Made by a program: the position numbers and the translations under genes. Shown here one piece after another: positions 1 to 8,456 of a DNA stretch of 46,995 nucleotides. How positions within the stretch are numbered: the stretch's first letter is position 1; each line of letters opens with the position of its first letter. The stretch spans positions 1-46,995 of the forward strand of contig JAFPZD010000199.1 in the NCBI GenBank assembly GCA_017417465.1. Direction: 5' to 3'. The DNA is from Prevotella sp. (GTDB lineage Bacteria > Bacteroidota > Bacteroidia > Bacteroidales > Bacteroidaceae). The notes under the pieces were generated by a model. It was given only the letters and a program-made list of their open reading frames with translations, had not been told where the DNA came from and searched no databases.

Positions 1-1
1 G

Positions 2-265
2 GAGCTCATCTGCGAGGGCACGCCCGTGAAGCTCGACGGTCTGGGCACGTTCCGCCCGACCTTCGACTGCAAGGTGGCCGCCTCGGAAGAGGACTTCTCG
101 GCACAGGAGAACATCATCGGCATGCACATCCGCCTGTACCCCGAGCAGACGAAGGAGGCCGAGAACCTGTCGTCGCGACAGCTGCTCAACAAGGTGTCGC
201 TGAAGAAGTCGGACCTTGTGAAGCCCACTGACCTCGATGGTGACGACGAGCCCGACGAGCCTTAA
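2..265 (+). CDS. HU-like DNA-binding protein, 3' part (5' end outside window)
   Basis: The frame is open to the left edge of the window, so only the last 87 residues are visible. They contain the pattern EGTPVKLDGLGTF followed by RPTF, which is typical of the HU-related (HU-HIG type) DNA-binding proteins of Bacteroidetes, where a beta-arm follows the 'LGTF' turn. The protein ends in an acidic, probably disordered tail (DLDGDDEPDEP). The role of this subfamily is presumed nucleoid binding. A GTG at position 26 could be mistaken for a start, but coding continues upstream of it. A shared hairpin directly downstream probably ends this transcript. Confidence 0.75.
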   Translation, partial: ELICEGTPVKLDGLGTFRPTFDCKVAASEEDFSAQENIIGMHIRLYPEQTKEAENLSSRQLLNKVSLKKSDLVKPTDLDGDDEPDEP

Positions 266-287
266 GCGAGGACGAGCGCAAGCGCGA

Positions 288-328
288 GAAGCCCGCAGCC
301 CCATGCACACACGGGGGTTGCGGGCTTC
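288..328. terminator. Bidirectional hairpin terminator between convergent genes
   Basis: Fifteen-base arms GAAGCCCGCAGCCCC and GGGGTTGCGGGCTTC pair with one G-T wobble around an 11-nt loop. It lies between the convergent HU-like and DUF362 genes and can serve both strands. No long T-run follows on either side, so termination strength is uncertain. Confidence 0.6.
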
Positions 329-337
329 CACTTCTAC

Positions 338-1393
338 CTACTTCTTCACAAACGGCTTCAGGCCCTTGACGGCCTCCGCAGCAGTGATGCGTCGTCCACC
401 GTTGTCGAGGTCGATGAGGATATAGCGGTTGTTGCCCATCCCCAGCTCCTTCATGTACGACAGCTGGCGCAGGCCATGGCGGGTCTCAATGCGCTCCACC
501 ATGTCCTTATGTTCCTCGGCGGTCATGGCATAGATCAAGTCGATGCAGGCCTGGTCGATGGCGAGGATGTCCGTTGACGAGAGGATGCCCACGTCAGGCG
601 TCACCACGGGGGCAGCGGCCACGCCCTCGCAGTCGCACGACACCGACATGTTGCGCATCACGTTGACGTAGGCGACGTGGCGGCCAAAGTAGTCGATGGT
701 GGCCTTGGTCGATTCCGTCATGCGCTCCATGAACTCCTCCTTGGCGATGTCCCACTGGTTAGGCTGGTTCGGCGTGGTGTGAATCCAGCCCTTGCCGATG
801 CGCCCGTCGGCACAGCCAATGCCAATGTTCTTGTTCGAGCCGCCGAAGCCGCCCTGCGTGTGTCCCTTGAAATGGGTCAGCGCCACCATCGCGTCGTAGT
901 TGGTGAGGTGCGAGCCAACCGACATCTTCTTCATCCACTTGCCACCGTTGATGGGGAGCGTCGTGGTGCCCTGCTCGTCGATAATGTCAACGGGGCAGAA
1001 CGTCCAGCCGTTCACCTTCAGTGTCTTGCGGTGCTGCTCAGTGGTATAGCGGTCGCCAGCGTAGTAGGTGTTCGTCTCGATGATGTTGGCCTGCGGCAGG
1101 TCCTTTGCCATCAGCGCTTTCACCCATTCGCGAGGGATGATGTTAGGACCATTCGGCTCACCGGTATGGAGCTTCACGCCCACATGCCCACTGATGTGGT
1201 CACACACCTGCTCGTAGGCTTTGATAAGGCCCTCGGCCGAGAGATTACGGGTGAAATACACCACCGACTCATTGCCCGTACGCTGCTCGTAGGGGACGTA
1301 CTTATTGCCATCGCCGCCAGGAACCTGCGCGTTGGCAACAACCATTGACACGATGCCGAACAATGCGGCCAAAATCATCTTTTTCATATTCAT
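338..1393 (-). CDS. DUF362 domain secreted protein
   Basis: A 351-residue protein. It starts MNMKKMILAALFG, an N-terminal signal peptide ending near VANAQ. The body, with 'NYDAMVALTHFKGH' and 'GFGGSNKNIGIGCADG', matches the DUF362 family, whose members are often near Fe-S proteins; the biochemical function is unknown. Cysteines occur as GIGCADG and SVSCDCEG and might bind a metal, which is inference. The frame stays open upstream to position 1468, but a promoter -7 box at 1421-1428 lies inside that extension and the extension would put sequence before the signal peptide, so the start at 1393 (or 1387) is preferred. Predicted periplasmic. Monocistronic. Confidence 0.8.
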   Translation of the reverse strand: MNMKKMILAALFGIVSMVVANAQVPGGDGNKYVPYEQRTGNESVVYFTRNLSAEGLIKAYEQVCDHISGHVGVKLHTGEPNGPNIIPREWVKALMAKDLPQANIIETNTYYAGDRYTTEQHRKTLKVNGWTFCPVDIIDEQGTTTLPINGGKWMKKMSVGSHLTNYDAMVALTHFKGHTQGGFGGSNKNIGIGCADGRIGKGWIHTTPNQPNQWDIAKEEFMERMTESTKATIDYFGRHVAYVNVMRNMSVSCDCEGVAAAPVVTPDVGILSSTDILAIDQACIDLIYAMTAEEHKDMVERIETRHGLRQLSYMKELGMGNNRYILIDLDNGGRRITAAEAVKGLKPFVKK

Positions 1394-1420
1394 TTTGCTA
1401 TTAGTTTCCAAAATCAACGG

Positions 1421-1428
1421 CAAAGATA
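1421..1428 (-). promoter_or_regulatory. Promoter -7 box for DUF362 gene
   Basis: TATCTTTG on the minus strand fits the Bacteroidetes TAnnTTTG box, 28 nt before the chosen start codon. The upstream -33 element is weak (a TTG about 23 nt upstream). Confidence 0.5.
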
Positions 1429-1645
1429 GCAAATAATCGGCAGAAAACCAGCAATGTGCGCCCAACATTATGAAACTTTAGGAGTTTTGAAGCGGAAAAT
1501 CCTCATTCGCCAGGCATCTTAACTTACAAGACCTCGCCTCGTTCTTGCGTCCCATTGGTAGTAAGCGGCAAAGCCGAGCGCCTTTGCATCACTCCAACTA
1601 TCTGAGCACGATTCGCAAGTCAATCACGTTCGAAAGCAAAAAATA

Positions 1646-1681
1646 GGGCAAAACTCTTTACCTAGGTTAAGACTTTTGCCC
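1646..1681. repeat. 36-bp near-perfect palindrome in a divergent intergenic region
   Basis: The arms begin GGGCAAAA and end TTTTGCCC, with CCTAGG at the exact centre; only two symmetric base pairs mismatch. It lies in the 459-bp gap between the divergent DUF362 and thioredoxin-fold genes, some 50 bp upstream of the promoter box at 1733. It could be an operator for a dimeric regulator or a hairpin. The rest of this gap (1429-1645 and 1682-1732) shows no gene or structure that I recognise. Confidence 0.5.
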
Positions 1682-1732
1682 TCGGCATCCGTTTTTCGGT
1701 CTTGTCGGGGGCTTTTTTTGTGGGACTTTCTA

Positions 1733-1740
1733 TAACTTTG
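1733..1740 (+). promoter_or_regulatory. Promoter -7 box for the thioredoxin-fold / MutS-like run
   Basis: TAACTTTG matches TAnnTTTG, 113 nt upstream of the start at 1853. No well-spaced -33 TTTG is seen, so the call is tentative. Confidence 0.4.
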
Positions 1741-1852
1741 TGGCTATGAATAACTCTCGGAGAAGATTACAGCATGAAAAAAAATGCCCCGAACGAAATA
1801 TTTTCGCGAAAATGTTGTATATATAATACAAAGGTATAACAATAAAAGAAGA

Positions 1853-3634
1853 ATGTACAAAAAAACTATCATCACCATCCTCCTCGCCCTCGTTGCAATG
1901 GTGGGACAAGCTAAAAAGACAATCGTATGGGAAAACCCGTCTGTTGCTTATTCTGCCATTCCGTATTTTCAAATCCAAAAGGTGGAAATGACGAAGGAAA
2001 AGACTGCCATGTATGTCAGGATGGCTCTTTTACCAGGTTCTGGATTCCGAATCAGCAAAGAAAGTTATCTGCAAACAAACGGGAAGCAGTATGGCATCCT
2101 TGGGAGCGACAGCATACCTCTGGGAGGAGATTACATTGTTCTGGACGACACAGGAAGGAAAGACTTCATCCTCTATTTCAAGCCCTTACCTTTGGACACG
2201 AAAGAATTTGACTTCTTGGAAGGTTTGGCGAAAGGCGACTATAAGGTGTTTGGCATCCACGACAAAGACTACACGATGCCTCCCGCTTCCGTGCCAACTG
2301 AATACATGGCCGATGATGACGGGGAAGGATTGGCGGAACTGAAGTTCGATGCTACGCCTGCTACCATACATTTCAAGTCGTTAAATTATCGTAAGGGAAT
2401 GAACACGGAGATCCAAGTGCAATATGTTGATTTGAAGAATCCTGCAAAGCCCATGAATGTCGAAACGAATTTGAATAATGATGGTGAAACCAGCCTTAGC
2501 CTCCCCATATGCCTGCCTCAGATTGTGTGGATCAATATCTTTAACATTCCATGGAGTTCAATGGGGTGTGTATATCTTTCACCGGGTAAGGACGTGACCG
2601 TCCTTGTTGACATGCTACACGATGACGCTGGCGTCAATAGCAAGATTGTAGGCGCCAAAGGCTATTACGCCAAGTTTGGCAAAGATTGGTATCAGTCTGC
2701 TCTTGACGAGGATACAGAAAATGGTCCTCAGAAACCTACCATTAAAAAGGAAGACATTCACGATGTGCAGACGTTAATTAGATATTGTGATGAAGAACGA
2801 GAGAACTACGACAAATGGGTAAAGAACTCAAACTATTGCAAGGCGATCAAAGAATATAAGATACAATTTGTGTACTTACCGATATTTATGTTTGAAGGCG
2901 AACAAGATTCCCTGTCCAAAACAAAGGAATTCAGAGACTATGTGCTTCGTAACTACACCCAAAATCTACACAATAAGAAATTGGCATTCAATAACAATTT
3001 TGTGGATGCCAGCAAGTACTATGCAATGACAGATGAACGAGGCTTCAATGCCGACCTCGCCCGCTACTGCTACTATCTGCCACAGGTGCTTGACTCCAAG
3101 AAAGTTGAGAAACCGCTTATCGAGGACAAGAATCTCTCTGGCCTGTACGACAAATACGTTGGCGAGTATCAGAAGACGATTGCTGCCAACAAAGAGGGAC
3201 TGCCAGATAACGCCCACTATCTCGACATGACGGATGTAGTACCCCACAACATCCTGCAAACCATCCTCGAACGCTACAAGGGTAAGACCGTGCTCATCGA
3301 CATCTGGGCCACATGGTGTGGTCCATGCAAACTCGGGCATGAGAAGATGAAACCCCTCAAAGAAGAACTCAGCGACAAGGACATCGTGTATGTCTATCTC
3401 ACCTCCACCACGTCGAAATATGACGAATGGAAGAAATACATCACCGACATTTCGGGCGAACATTACTATCTGACTCAGGAACAGATAGACGCTGTATTCA
3501 AACAGCTACAGGCGGATGGATACCCTACCTTTGCCATTTATACTTCGAATGGGAATAAGGTCACCTCTTTCTCCGGTTTCCGTAGCATAGAGGACATCAG
3601 AGAAGCTTTCGGAAAAGCCTTCAACAACAAATAA
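1853..3634 (+). CDS. Secreted thioredoxin-fold protein (TlpA-like C-terminus)
   Basis: A 593-residue protein beginning MYKKTIITILLALVAMVGQA, a clear signal peptide; the open frame extends upstream to 1784 but those residues precede the signal peptide and look non-coding. The first ~430 residues are an unrecognised region typical of Bacteroidetes TlpA-like proteins. The C-terminal ~140 residues form a thioredoxin fold with 'DIWATWCGPCKLG'; the redox pair is in WCGPC starting at about residue 488. Expected to act on disulfides in the periplasm; the substrate is unknown. It is followed after 13 bp by a second thioredoxin-fold gene, so the two are probably cotranscribed. Confidence 0.85.
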   Translation: MYKKTIITILLALVAMVGQAKKTIVWENPSVAYSAIPYFQIQKVEMTKEKTAMYVRMALLPGSGFRISKESYLQTNGKQYGILGSDSIPLGGDYIVLDDTGRKDFILYFKPLPLDTKEFDFLEGLAKGDYKVFGIHDKDYTMPPASVPTEYMADDDGEGLAELKFDATPATIHFKSLNYRKGMNTEIQVQYVDLKNPAKPMNVETNLNNDGETSLSLPICLPQIVWINIFNIPWSSMGCVYLSPGKDVTVLVDMLHDDAGVNSKIVGAKGYYAKFGKDWYQSALDEDTENGPQKPTIKKEDIHDVQTLIRYCDEERENYDKWVKNSNYCKAIKEYKIQFVYLPIFMFEGEQDSLSKTKEFRDYVLRNYTQNLHNKKLAFNNNFVDASKYYAMTDERGFNADLARYCYYLPQVLDSKKVEKPLIEDKNLSGLYDKYVGEYQKTIAANKEGLPDNAHYLDMTDVVPHNILQTILERYKGKTVLIDIWATWCGPCKLGHEKMKPLKEELSDKDIVYVYLTSTTSKYDEWKKYITDISGEHYYLTQEQIDAVFKQLQADGYPTFAIYTSNGNKVTSFSGFRSIEDIREAFGKAFNNK

Positions 3635-3647
3635 ATCGAAACGAACT

Positions 3648-4457
3648 ATGAACAAGAAAGAAAGGTTTTACGATGTTGATAACATCGTGGAATGGCGCCA
3701 CATCATCACCATCCTGTTCGCCCTCGTCACAATAACAGGGCTGGCGCAGGAAGAGCGCATCGATACAGTAGTTCCGAAATTCCTTTCCAATGGCTATTTT
3801 TTCCGTGAAATGCCTACACTTCCCGACGGCGAGAAAACGATGTCTCGACTAAAGGACAAGGAGGGTAACAGCGTCACCGTCATCAATGTTAACGCCAAAC
3901 TGCCCAAGTCGCTCATCCGTAAGGCTATCCCCCGCAAGCAGGTTCACAATGCCGACCAGTTCCTGAACGGCTTAAATATGATGGCTACAATGACCTCGCT
4001 GACGCAGGCTGGCGTCAAGGCTGACGGCACATGGTATTCGCCCAAGGAGGGTGAGCCTTTCCCACAGTTCTCAGAGAAGGACATGGACGGGCGCACATGG
4101 ACGAACGACAGCGTAAAGGGGCACGTCATGGTGCTCAACCTCTGGTACTCCGGTTGTGGCCCCTGCCGAGCCGAAATGCCCATCCTTTCCGAGTGGAAGG
4201 AGCAATTGCATGACGTGATGTTCTTCTCAGCCACCTACCACGATGCCGAGACGGCCAAGCGCATTACTGACAAGCACCACTTCACATGGACGCATCTCGT
4301 TGAGGCGAAGGATATGATGGCGTGGATTGGCACCGAAGGTTTCCCCCTCACCATCGTGGTCGACAAAAAAGGCATCGTCCGCAATACCGTCCACGGCACC
4401 AACGAGATGAAGCGCGAAGAACTGTTAGCGAAAATCAAAGAGACCGAGGCGGAATAA
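3648..4457 (+). CDS. TlpA-family thiol-disulfide oxidoreductase
   Basis: A 269-residue protein with a hydrophobic segment around residues 18-34 (HIITILFALVTITGLA) preceded by an unusually long polar N-terminus, so it may be exported or membrane-anchored. Residues ~130-265 form a TlpA/AhpC-like thioredoxin domain: 'FSEKDMDGRTWT' then 'NLWYSGCGPCRAEMP', with GCGPC at residues 169-173, and 'GFPLTIVVDKKG', the cis-Pro region. The motif lacks the usual Trp before the first Cys (Gly instead). It lies 13 bp after another thioredoxin-fold gene and 12 bp before a MutS-family gene, suggesting an operon. Confidence 0.82.
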   Translation: MNKKERFYDVDNIVEWRHIITILFALVTITGLAQEERIDTVVPKFLSNGYFFREMPTLPDGEKTMSRLKDKEGNSVTVINVNAKLPKSLIRKAIPRKQVHNADQFLNGLNMMATMTSLTQAGVKADGTWYSPKEGEPFPQFSEKDMDGRTWTNDSVKGHVMVLNLWYSGCGPCRAEMPILSEWKEQLHDVMFFSATYHDAETAKRITDKHHFTWTHLVEAKDMMAWIGTEGFPLTIVVDKKGIVRNTVHGTNEMKREELLAKIKETEAE

Positions 4458-4469
4458 ATCAAAACGAAT

Positions 4470-6293
4470 ATGAACAACGAAGCACGCAAAACTCTATACC
4501 AATTCTACACCGACAAGGTAGCGGCACTGACGACTGAGATTGCTGAGTTGAAACGTCATAACACGACATTCGTGCTGGCGGAACTTGCGGCTTTCGTGGC
4601 TATGCTAGCAAGCCTCGTGGCTTATACCTTGACTAGTATCGGTGTCCTGTTTATCGTTCTCGCCGTGGTTTTCTTCGCCGCTTATTATTTCATCCGTCAG
4701 GTAGATGCGGGGAGAAGCAACAAGGCTGACGAATGTGAGCGACTGCTGAAAGTGTATGAAGACGAACTGTCTTACCTGAATGGCGACTTCTCTTGTTTCG
4801 ATGCAGGAGAGAAATATATTGACCCGCATCACCCGTTTACGTTCGACATGGACATTTTCGGTGCTGAATCCCTCTTTAACCGCATGAACAGGACTGTCAC
4901 AACAGGTGGCAGCGATTATTTGGCTACCATTCTTTCCCAGACAGAAGTGCCATCGGCGGAGGCCATATCCCACCGTCGCGAAGCCATTGCAGAGCTGGCA
5001 GAACGGGAGAGCCTGCGCTCTACCTTCTTGATGCGAGGCAGAGGACAGCATATCAACACCGATGCTGTCTTGGAGGCACTGCGTGAGGTGCGGGATACAG
5101 ACATTTCCCATTTAGCACTCAGCCGGACCTCATTTGTTATAGCTATCCTGAGTTTAGTAGTCTTCTATGGTTTGCTAATAGGTGCTGTGTTTGGTCCTCT
5201 GCCAGGTTCTTGGCCAATGCTATGGTTGCTCGTCCAAATATCAGCGGCCTACTTGGTCTTCGGTCGGACGCTGAAAAAGGTCAATGCTTCCATCAATGTC
5301 ATTCTGCCACGATTGGGCACATACGTCAGCATGATAATGCTCATCGTGGAGTCTGATTTGAAAAGCCTGGAAGCACGTGAAATCATGAGACGGCTCGCAG
5401 GCAATCAGCAGAACGCTACCAAGTCTTTCCGACAGTTGAAGAGCATCTTGGACGACCTCGATCAGCGCACTGAGGTATGGGTACCCATATCGAATGCGCT
5501 CTATTTGGCCGACTACTTCATTGTGCGCCGCTTCCTTCAATGGCAACAGCAGTATATGCCCTGCATTGAAGACTGGATTCAGGCAGTGAGCCATTTCGAT
5601 GCGCTCGTATCGATGGCCACATTTCGCTATAACGAACCGGCAGGGACGGATGCAGAGATAATCGAGGTCGATGCTGTAGTCTATTCTGCCCAAGGTATCT
5701 ACCACCCATTCCTCGGCGAGCAGGCTGTCCGTAATGACTTCCAAATAGACGACGGCCACTACTACATCATCACGGGAGCCAACATGGCAGGTAAGAGCAC
5801 CTTTCTCCGTTCTATTGGCATCAACTATATCCTTGCTCTTTGTGGATTGCCTGTCTTTGCCAACCATCTTAAGGTGTCACGTTTTTCGTTGTTCAGCAGC
5901 ATGCGCACCACCGATGACCTTGCTCACGGCATCAGCTACTTCAATGCCGAACTGCTCCGACTAAAACAACTCATCGGGTATTGCAAGCAAAATCGACACA
6001 CGCTCATCATCCTCGACGAAATACTCAAAGGCACTAATTCGCTCGACAAACTCAACGGCTCGCGCCTGTTCCTGCAAAGCATTTCCGACCTTCCCGTCAC
6101 AGGCATTGTCGCGACCCACGACCTCGAGCTCTCCAAGATGCAACAGGAACACCCCGACCGTTTCCACAATTATTGCTTCGAAATACAGCTCTCTGACGAG
6201 ATAACCTACACTTATCGCATCACCGAGGGCGTCGCCCGCAATCAGAATGCAACGTATTTGTTACAGAATGTACTGAAAGAACAAGCACTATGA
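4470..6293 (+). CDS. Membrane-anchored MutS-family ATPase
   Basis: 607 residues. The N-terminus begins with a short coiled-coil-like stretch, then two hydrophobic segments (~30-50 and ~52-72), and another hydrophobic pair near residues 215-265, so the protein is likely membrane bound. The C-terminal ~200 residues are a MutS-type ABC ATPase: Walker A 'GANMAGKST' near residue 436, Walker B 'LIILDEILKGTNSLDK' near 512, and 'ATHDLELS' downstream. The N-terminal mismatch-recognition domain of true MutS is absent, so it is not the canonical repair protein; its substrate is unknown. It is the third gene of the run starting at 1853 and overlaps nothing. The stop is followed immediately by a tandem promoter array. 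Confidence 0.85.
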   Translation: MNNEARKTLYQFYTDKVAALTTEIAELKRHNTTFVLAELAAFVAMLASLVAYTLTSIGVLFIVLAVVFFAAYYFIRQVDAGRSNKADECERLLKVYEDELSYLNGDFSCFDAGEKYIDPHHPFTFDMDIFGAESLFNRMNRTVTTGGSDYLATILSQTEVPSAEAISHRREAIAELAERESLRSTFLMRGRGQHINTDAVLEALREVRDTDISHLALSRTSFVIAILSLVVFYGLLIGAVFGPLPGSWPMLWLLVQISAAYLVFGRTLKKVNASINVILPRLGTYVSMIMLIVESDLKSLEAREIMRRLAGNQQNATKSFRQLKSILDDLDQRTEVWVPISNALYLADYFIVRRFLQWQQQYMPCIEDWIQAVSHFDALVSMATFRYNEPAGTDAEIIEVDAVVYSAQGIYHPFLGEQAVRNDFQIDDGHYYIITGANMAGKSTFLRSIGINYILALCGLPVFANHLKVSRFSLFSSMRTTDDLAHGISYFNAELLRLKQLIGYCKQNRHTLIILDEILKGTNSLDKLNGSRLFLQSISDLPVTGIVATHDLELSKMQQEHPDRFHNYCFEIQLSDEITYTYRITEGVARNQNATYLLQNVLKEQAL

Positions 6294-6296
6294 GCA

Positions 6297-6557
6297 GTTT
6301 TGGTTTTTTGCTCGCTTATTCGTACCTTTGACCTGCGCTCGAAAGTACTCCCGCTCGAAAAAACTTAAAATAGTTTTGGTTTTTTGCTCGCTTATTCGTA
6401 CCTTTGAGCTTCGCTCGAAAGTACTCCCGCTCGAAAAAACTCAAAATAGTTTTGGTTTTTTGCTCGCTTATTCGTACCTTTGAGCTTCGCTCGAAAGTAC
6501 TCCCGCTCGAAAAAACAAAAAAAGTTTTGGTTTTTTGCTCGCTTATTCGTACCTTTG
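6297..6557 (+). repeat. 76-bp tandem repeat, each unit containing a complete promoter
   Basis: Three full units and a fourth partial one: GTTTTGG starts at 6297, 6373, 6449 and 6524 (period 76, 76, 75). Every copy has TTTTGG, 20 nt between TTTG and the next box, then TACCTTTG (at 6323, 6399, 6475, 6550). Units 1-3 continue with CGCTCGAAAGTACTCCCGCTCGAAAA, an internal direct repeat of CGCTCGAAA, before the next unit. Unit 4 leads into tonB. The minus-strand open frames here are repeat artefacts. Confidence 0.9.
6525..6557 (+). promoter_or_regulatory. Proximal promoter of the tonB gene
   Basis: TTTTGG, then TACCTTTG at 6550-6557 with 20 nt between TTTG and TA. The start codon is only 13 nt after the -7 box, so the transcript leader would be very short, perhaps under 10 nt. 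Confidence 0.7.
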
Positions 6558-6570
6558 CACCCGAAAAGAA

Positions 6571-7272
6571 ATGGAAATAAAGAAAAGCAGGGAAGCTGAC
6601 CTCGACCGCGGACGCCCGCAACGGTTCCTATTAGGACTGCTGCTGGCATTGGCGTGCCTTTATGTCGCATTGGAGTATACGCTCACGCCCGACGACCCGC
6701 TCGACGACCCTGACCTGCTGGCACAGCTGTCGATCGACAGCGAGCTGCCACCAATGATGCGCCCCGACAACATGCTGATGCTGGCACCGAAGGCCGAGCC
6801 GAAACCCGCCACGAAGCTGAAGGTGGTCGACGAGGAGTCGGAGCCTGAGCTGCAGGAGGAAGAGGAGCCCGTGGAGACCGACATGGACAGTGACATGGAG
6901 GCCGTTGAGGACGAGGAGGACATCACCCTCGAAGCAGAAAAGCCCGACGACGAGGAGGCGGTGAGCTTCCGTGTCGTTCAGGACCTGCCACAGTTCCCCG
7001 GTGGCCCGACGGAATTCATGAAATGGCTGACGCGCAATCTGAAATATCCCAAGTCGGTGGAGGAGCTCAAGCAGCAAGGCGAGGTCATCGCCGAGTTCAT
7101 CGTCAACAAGGACGGTTCAATCACCGACGTCAAGGTCGTCAAGTCGTTCCATCCGCTCTGCGGTCGCGAGGTGCTGCGCGTGCTACGCATGATGCCCCGC
7201 TGGACGGCGGGCATCCAGGACGGCGAGCCCTGCCGCACCAAGGTCAGCATCCCCGTCGTCTTCCACCTGTAA
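6571..7272 (+). CDS. TonB-family energy transducer protein
   Basis: 233 residues. Basic N-terminus, one membrane segment at about 18-37 (RFLLGLLLALACLYVALEY), a long acidic Glu/Asp-rich periplasmic linker (~60-135) in place of the usual Pro/Lys-rich one, and a C-terminal TonB domain (~150-233) with 'PQFPGG', 'WLTRNLKYP' and 'GEVIAEFIVNKDGSI'. It would link inner-membrane ExbBD to outer-membrane TonB-dependent transporters. The frame is open upstream to 6535 but that would include the promoter box, so the ATG at 6571 is chosen. GC-rich compared with the genes before it. The next gene begins 45 bp downstream. Confidence 0.87.
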   Translation: MEIKKSREADLDRGRPQRFLLGLLLALACLYVALEYTLTPDDPLDDPDLLAQLSIDSELPPMMRPDNMLMLAPKAEPKPATKLKVVDEESEPELQEEEEPVETDMDSDMEAVEDEEDITLEAEKPDDEEAVSFRVVQDLPQFPGGPTEFMKWLTRNLKYPKSVEELKQQGEVIAEFIVNKDGSITDVKVVKSFHPLCGREVLRVLRMMPRWTAGIQDGEPCRTKVSIPVVFHL

Positions 7273-7317
7273 CCTCCCCTCAACTATTCACTTTTCACTA
7301 ATCACTATTCACTAAAA

Positions 7318-8292
7318 ATGTACACGCCTGAAGAACTACTTAAACAAGTCAACGAAGCCATCAATGCACTGCCCTACGACCGGCAGCCCGCTTCCCTCTA
7401 CGAACCCATCCGCTACGTCCTCGCCCTCGGTGGCAAGCGTCTGCGCCCAGTGCTCATGCTGCTGAGCCACAACCTCTTCAAGGAGCACCCTGAAGCCATC
7501 ATGACGCAGGCCGTCGCCTTGGAGACCTACCATAACTTCACGCTGCTGCACGACGACCTGATGGACAATGCCGACGTGCGGCGTGGTCAGCCGACTGTGC
7601 ACCGCAAATGGGATGCCAACACGGCCATTCTCTCGGGCGACACCATGCTGCTACTGGCCTTCCAGCGTATGCAGCAGTGCGACGCTAAGCACCTGCCACT
7701 GGTGATGAGCCTCTTCACCGAGACGACACTCGAGATTGACGAGGGCCAGCAGATGGACATCGACTTCGAGACACGCAACGACGTCACCGAGGCCGAATAC
7801 ATTGAGATGATCCGCCTGAAGACCAGCGTGCTGCTGGCCTGCGCGATGAAGATCGGCGCCATCATGGGCGACGCCTCCGACGCTGACGCCGACCTGCTCT
7901 ACCGCTTTGGTGAGCGGATGGGCCTCGCCTTCCAGCTGCAGGACGATCTGCTCGACGTCTATGGCGACCCGAAAGTGTTTGGAAAAGCCATCGGCGGCGA
8001 CATCACCGAAAACAAGAAGACCTACATGCTCATCAACGCCCTGAATCACGCTGACGACAGCCAGCGGCAGGAGCTGACACAGTGGATCGAGGCTCGCGAC
8101 TTCGACCGCCAGGAGAAAGTGGCAGCCGTCACCCGTCTTTACGACGCCATCGGCATCCGCCAGCTCTGCGAAGCTAAGATCAACGAATACTTCGCACAGG
8201 CCAGCCAACTGTTGGAACAGGTGAGCGTCGACAGCGAGCGCAAGGAACAGCTGCGCCGCTACACCGCCAGCATGATGAACAGACAGTATTGA
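7318..8292 (+). CDS. Polyprenyl (all-trans) diphosphate synthase
   Basis: 324 residues, the usual length for the family. The first Asp-rich motif HDDLMDNADVRRG (DDxxD at residues 79-83) and the second QLQDDLLDVYGD (D209-D210) bind Mg-diphosphate; 'ALGGKRLRPVLMLLS' and 'LLSGDTMLL' are also typical. It condenses isopentenyl diphosphate with an allylic diphosphate to build a polyprenyl chain, in Bacteroidetes commonly the side chain of menaquinone or a shorter FPP/GGPP. Chain length cannot be set from what I can see. Cytoplasmic. Likely cotranscribed with tonB upstream. Confidence 0.9.
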   Translation: MYTPEELLKQVNEAINALPYDRQPASLYEPIRYVLALGGKRLRPVLMLLSHNLFKEHPEAIMTQAVALETYHNFTLLHDDLMDNADVRRGQPTVHRKWDANTAILSGDTMLLLAFQRMQQCDAKHLPLVMSLFTETTLEIDEGQQMDIDFETRNDVTEAEYIEMIRLKTSVLLACAMKIGAIMGDASDADADLLYRFGERMGLAFQLQDDLLDVYGDPKVFGKAIGGDITENKKTYMLINALNHADDSQRQELTQWIEARDFDRQEKVAAVTRLYDAIGIRQLCEAKINEYFAQASQLLEQVSVDSERKEQLRRYTASMMNRQY

Positions 8293-8456
8293 TAGGAAGG
8301 AGGTGAGGAGTTGAGGAGATGTGGAGGTAAAGTTGGATACCTCTGCTGCTCTGAGATCCACAAAAGGAACGCTGGTGACAAGGAATATATCTATTCTACT
8401 TTACCTCCCCAATTCCTCAACTCCACAACTCCACAACTCCCCAACTCCCCAACTCC
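8293..8456. repeat. GGAG/CTCC inverted-repeat intergenic element (copy A)
   Basis: Begins with GAGGAGTTGAGGAGATGTGG and ends with ACTCC repeats; GGAGGTAAAG near the left matches CTTTACCTCC near the right, so it can fold into one long hairpin. Related to the elements at 10770, 12357 and 20990. Confidence 0.6.

Noticed and set aside
6316-6670. Two minus-strand open frames (KVRISEQKTK repeats) over the tandem promoter array
   Set aside because: They translate the 76-bp repeat in shifting frames, have no homologous look, and are antisense to tonB and its promoters.
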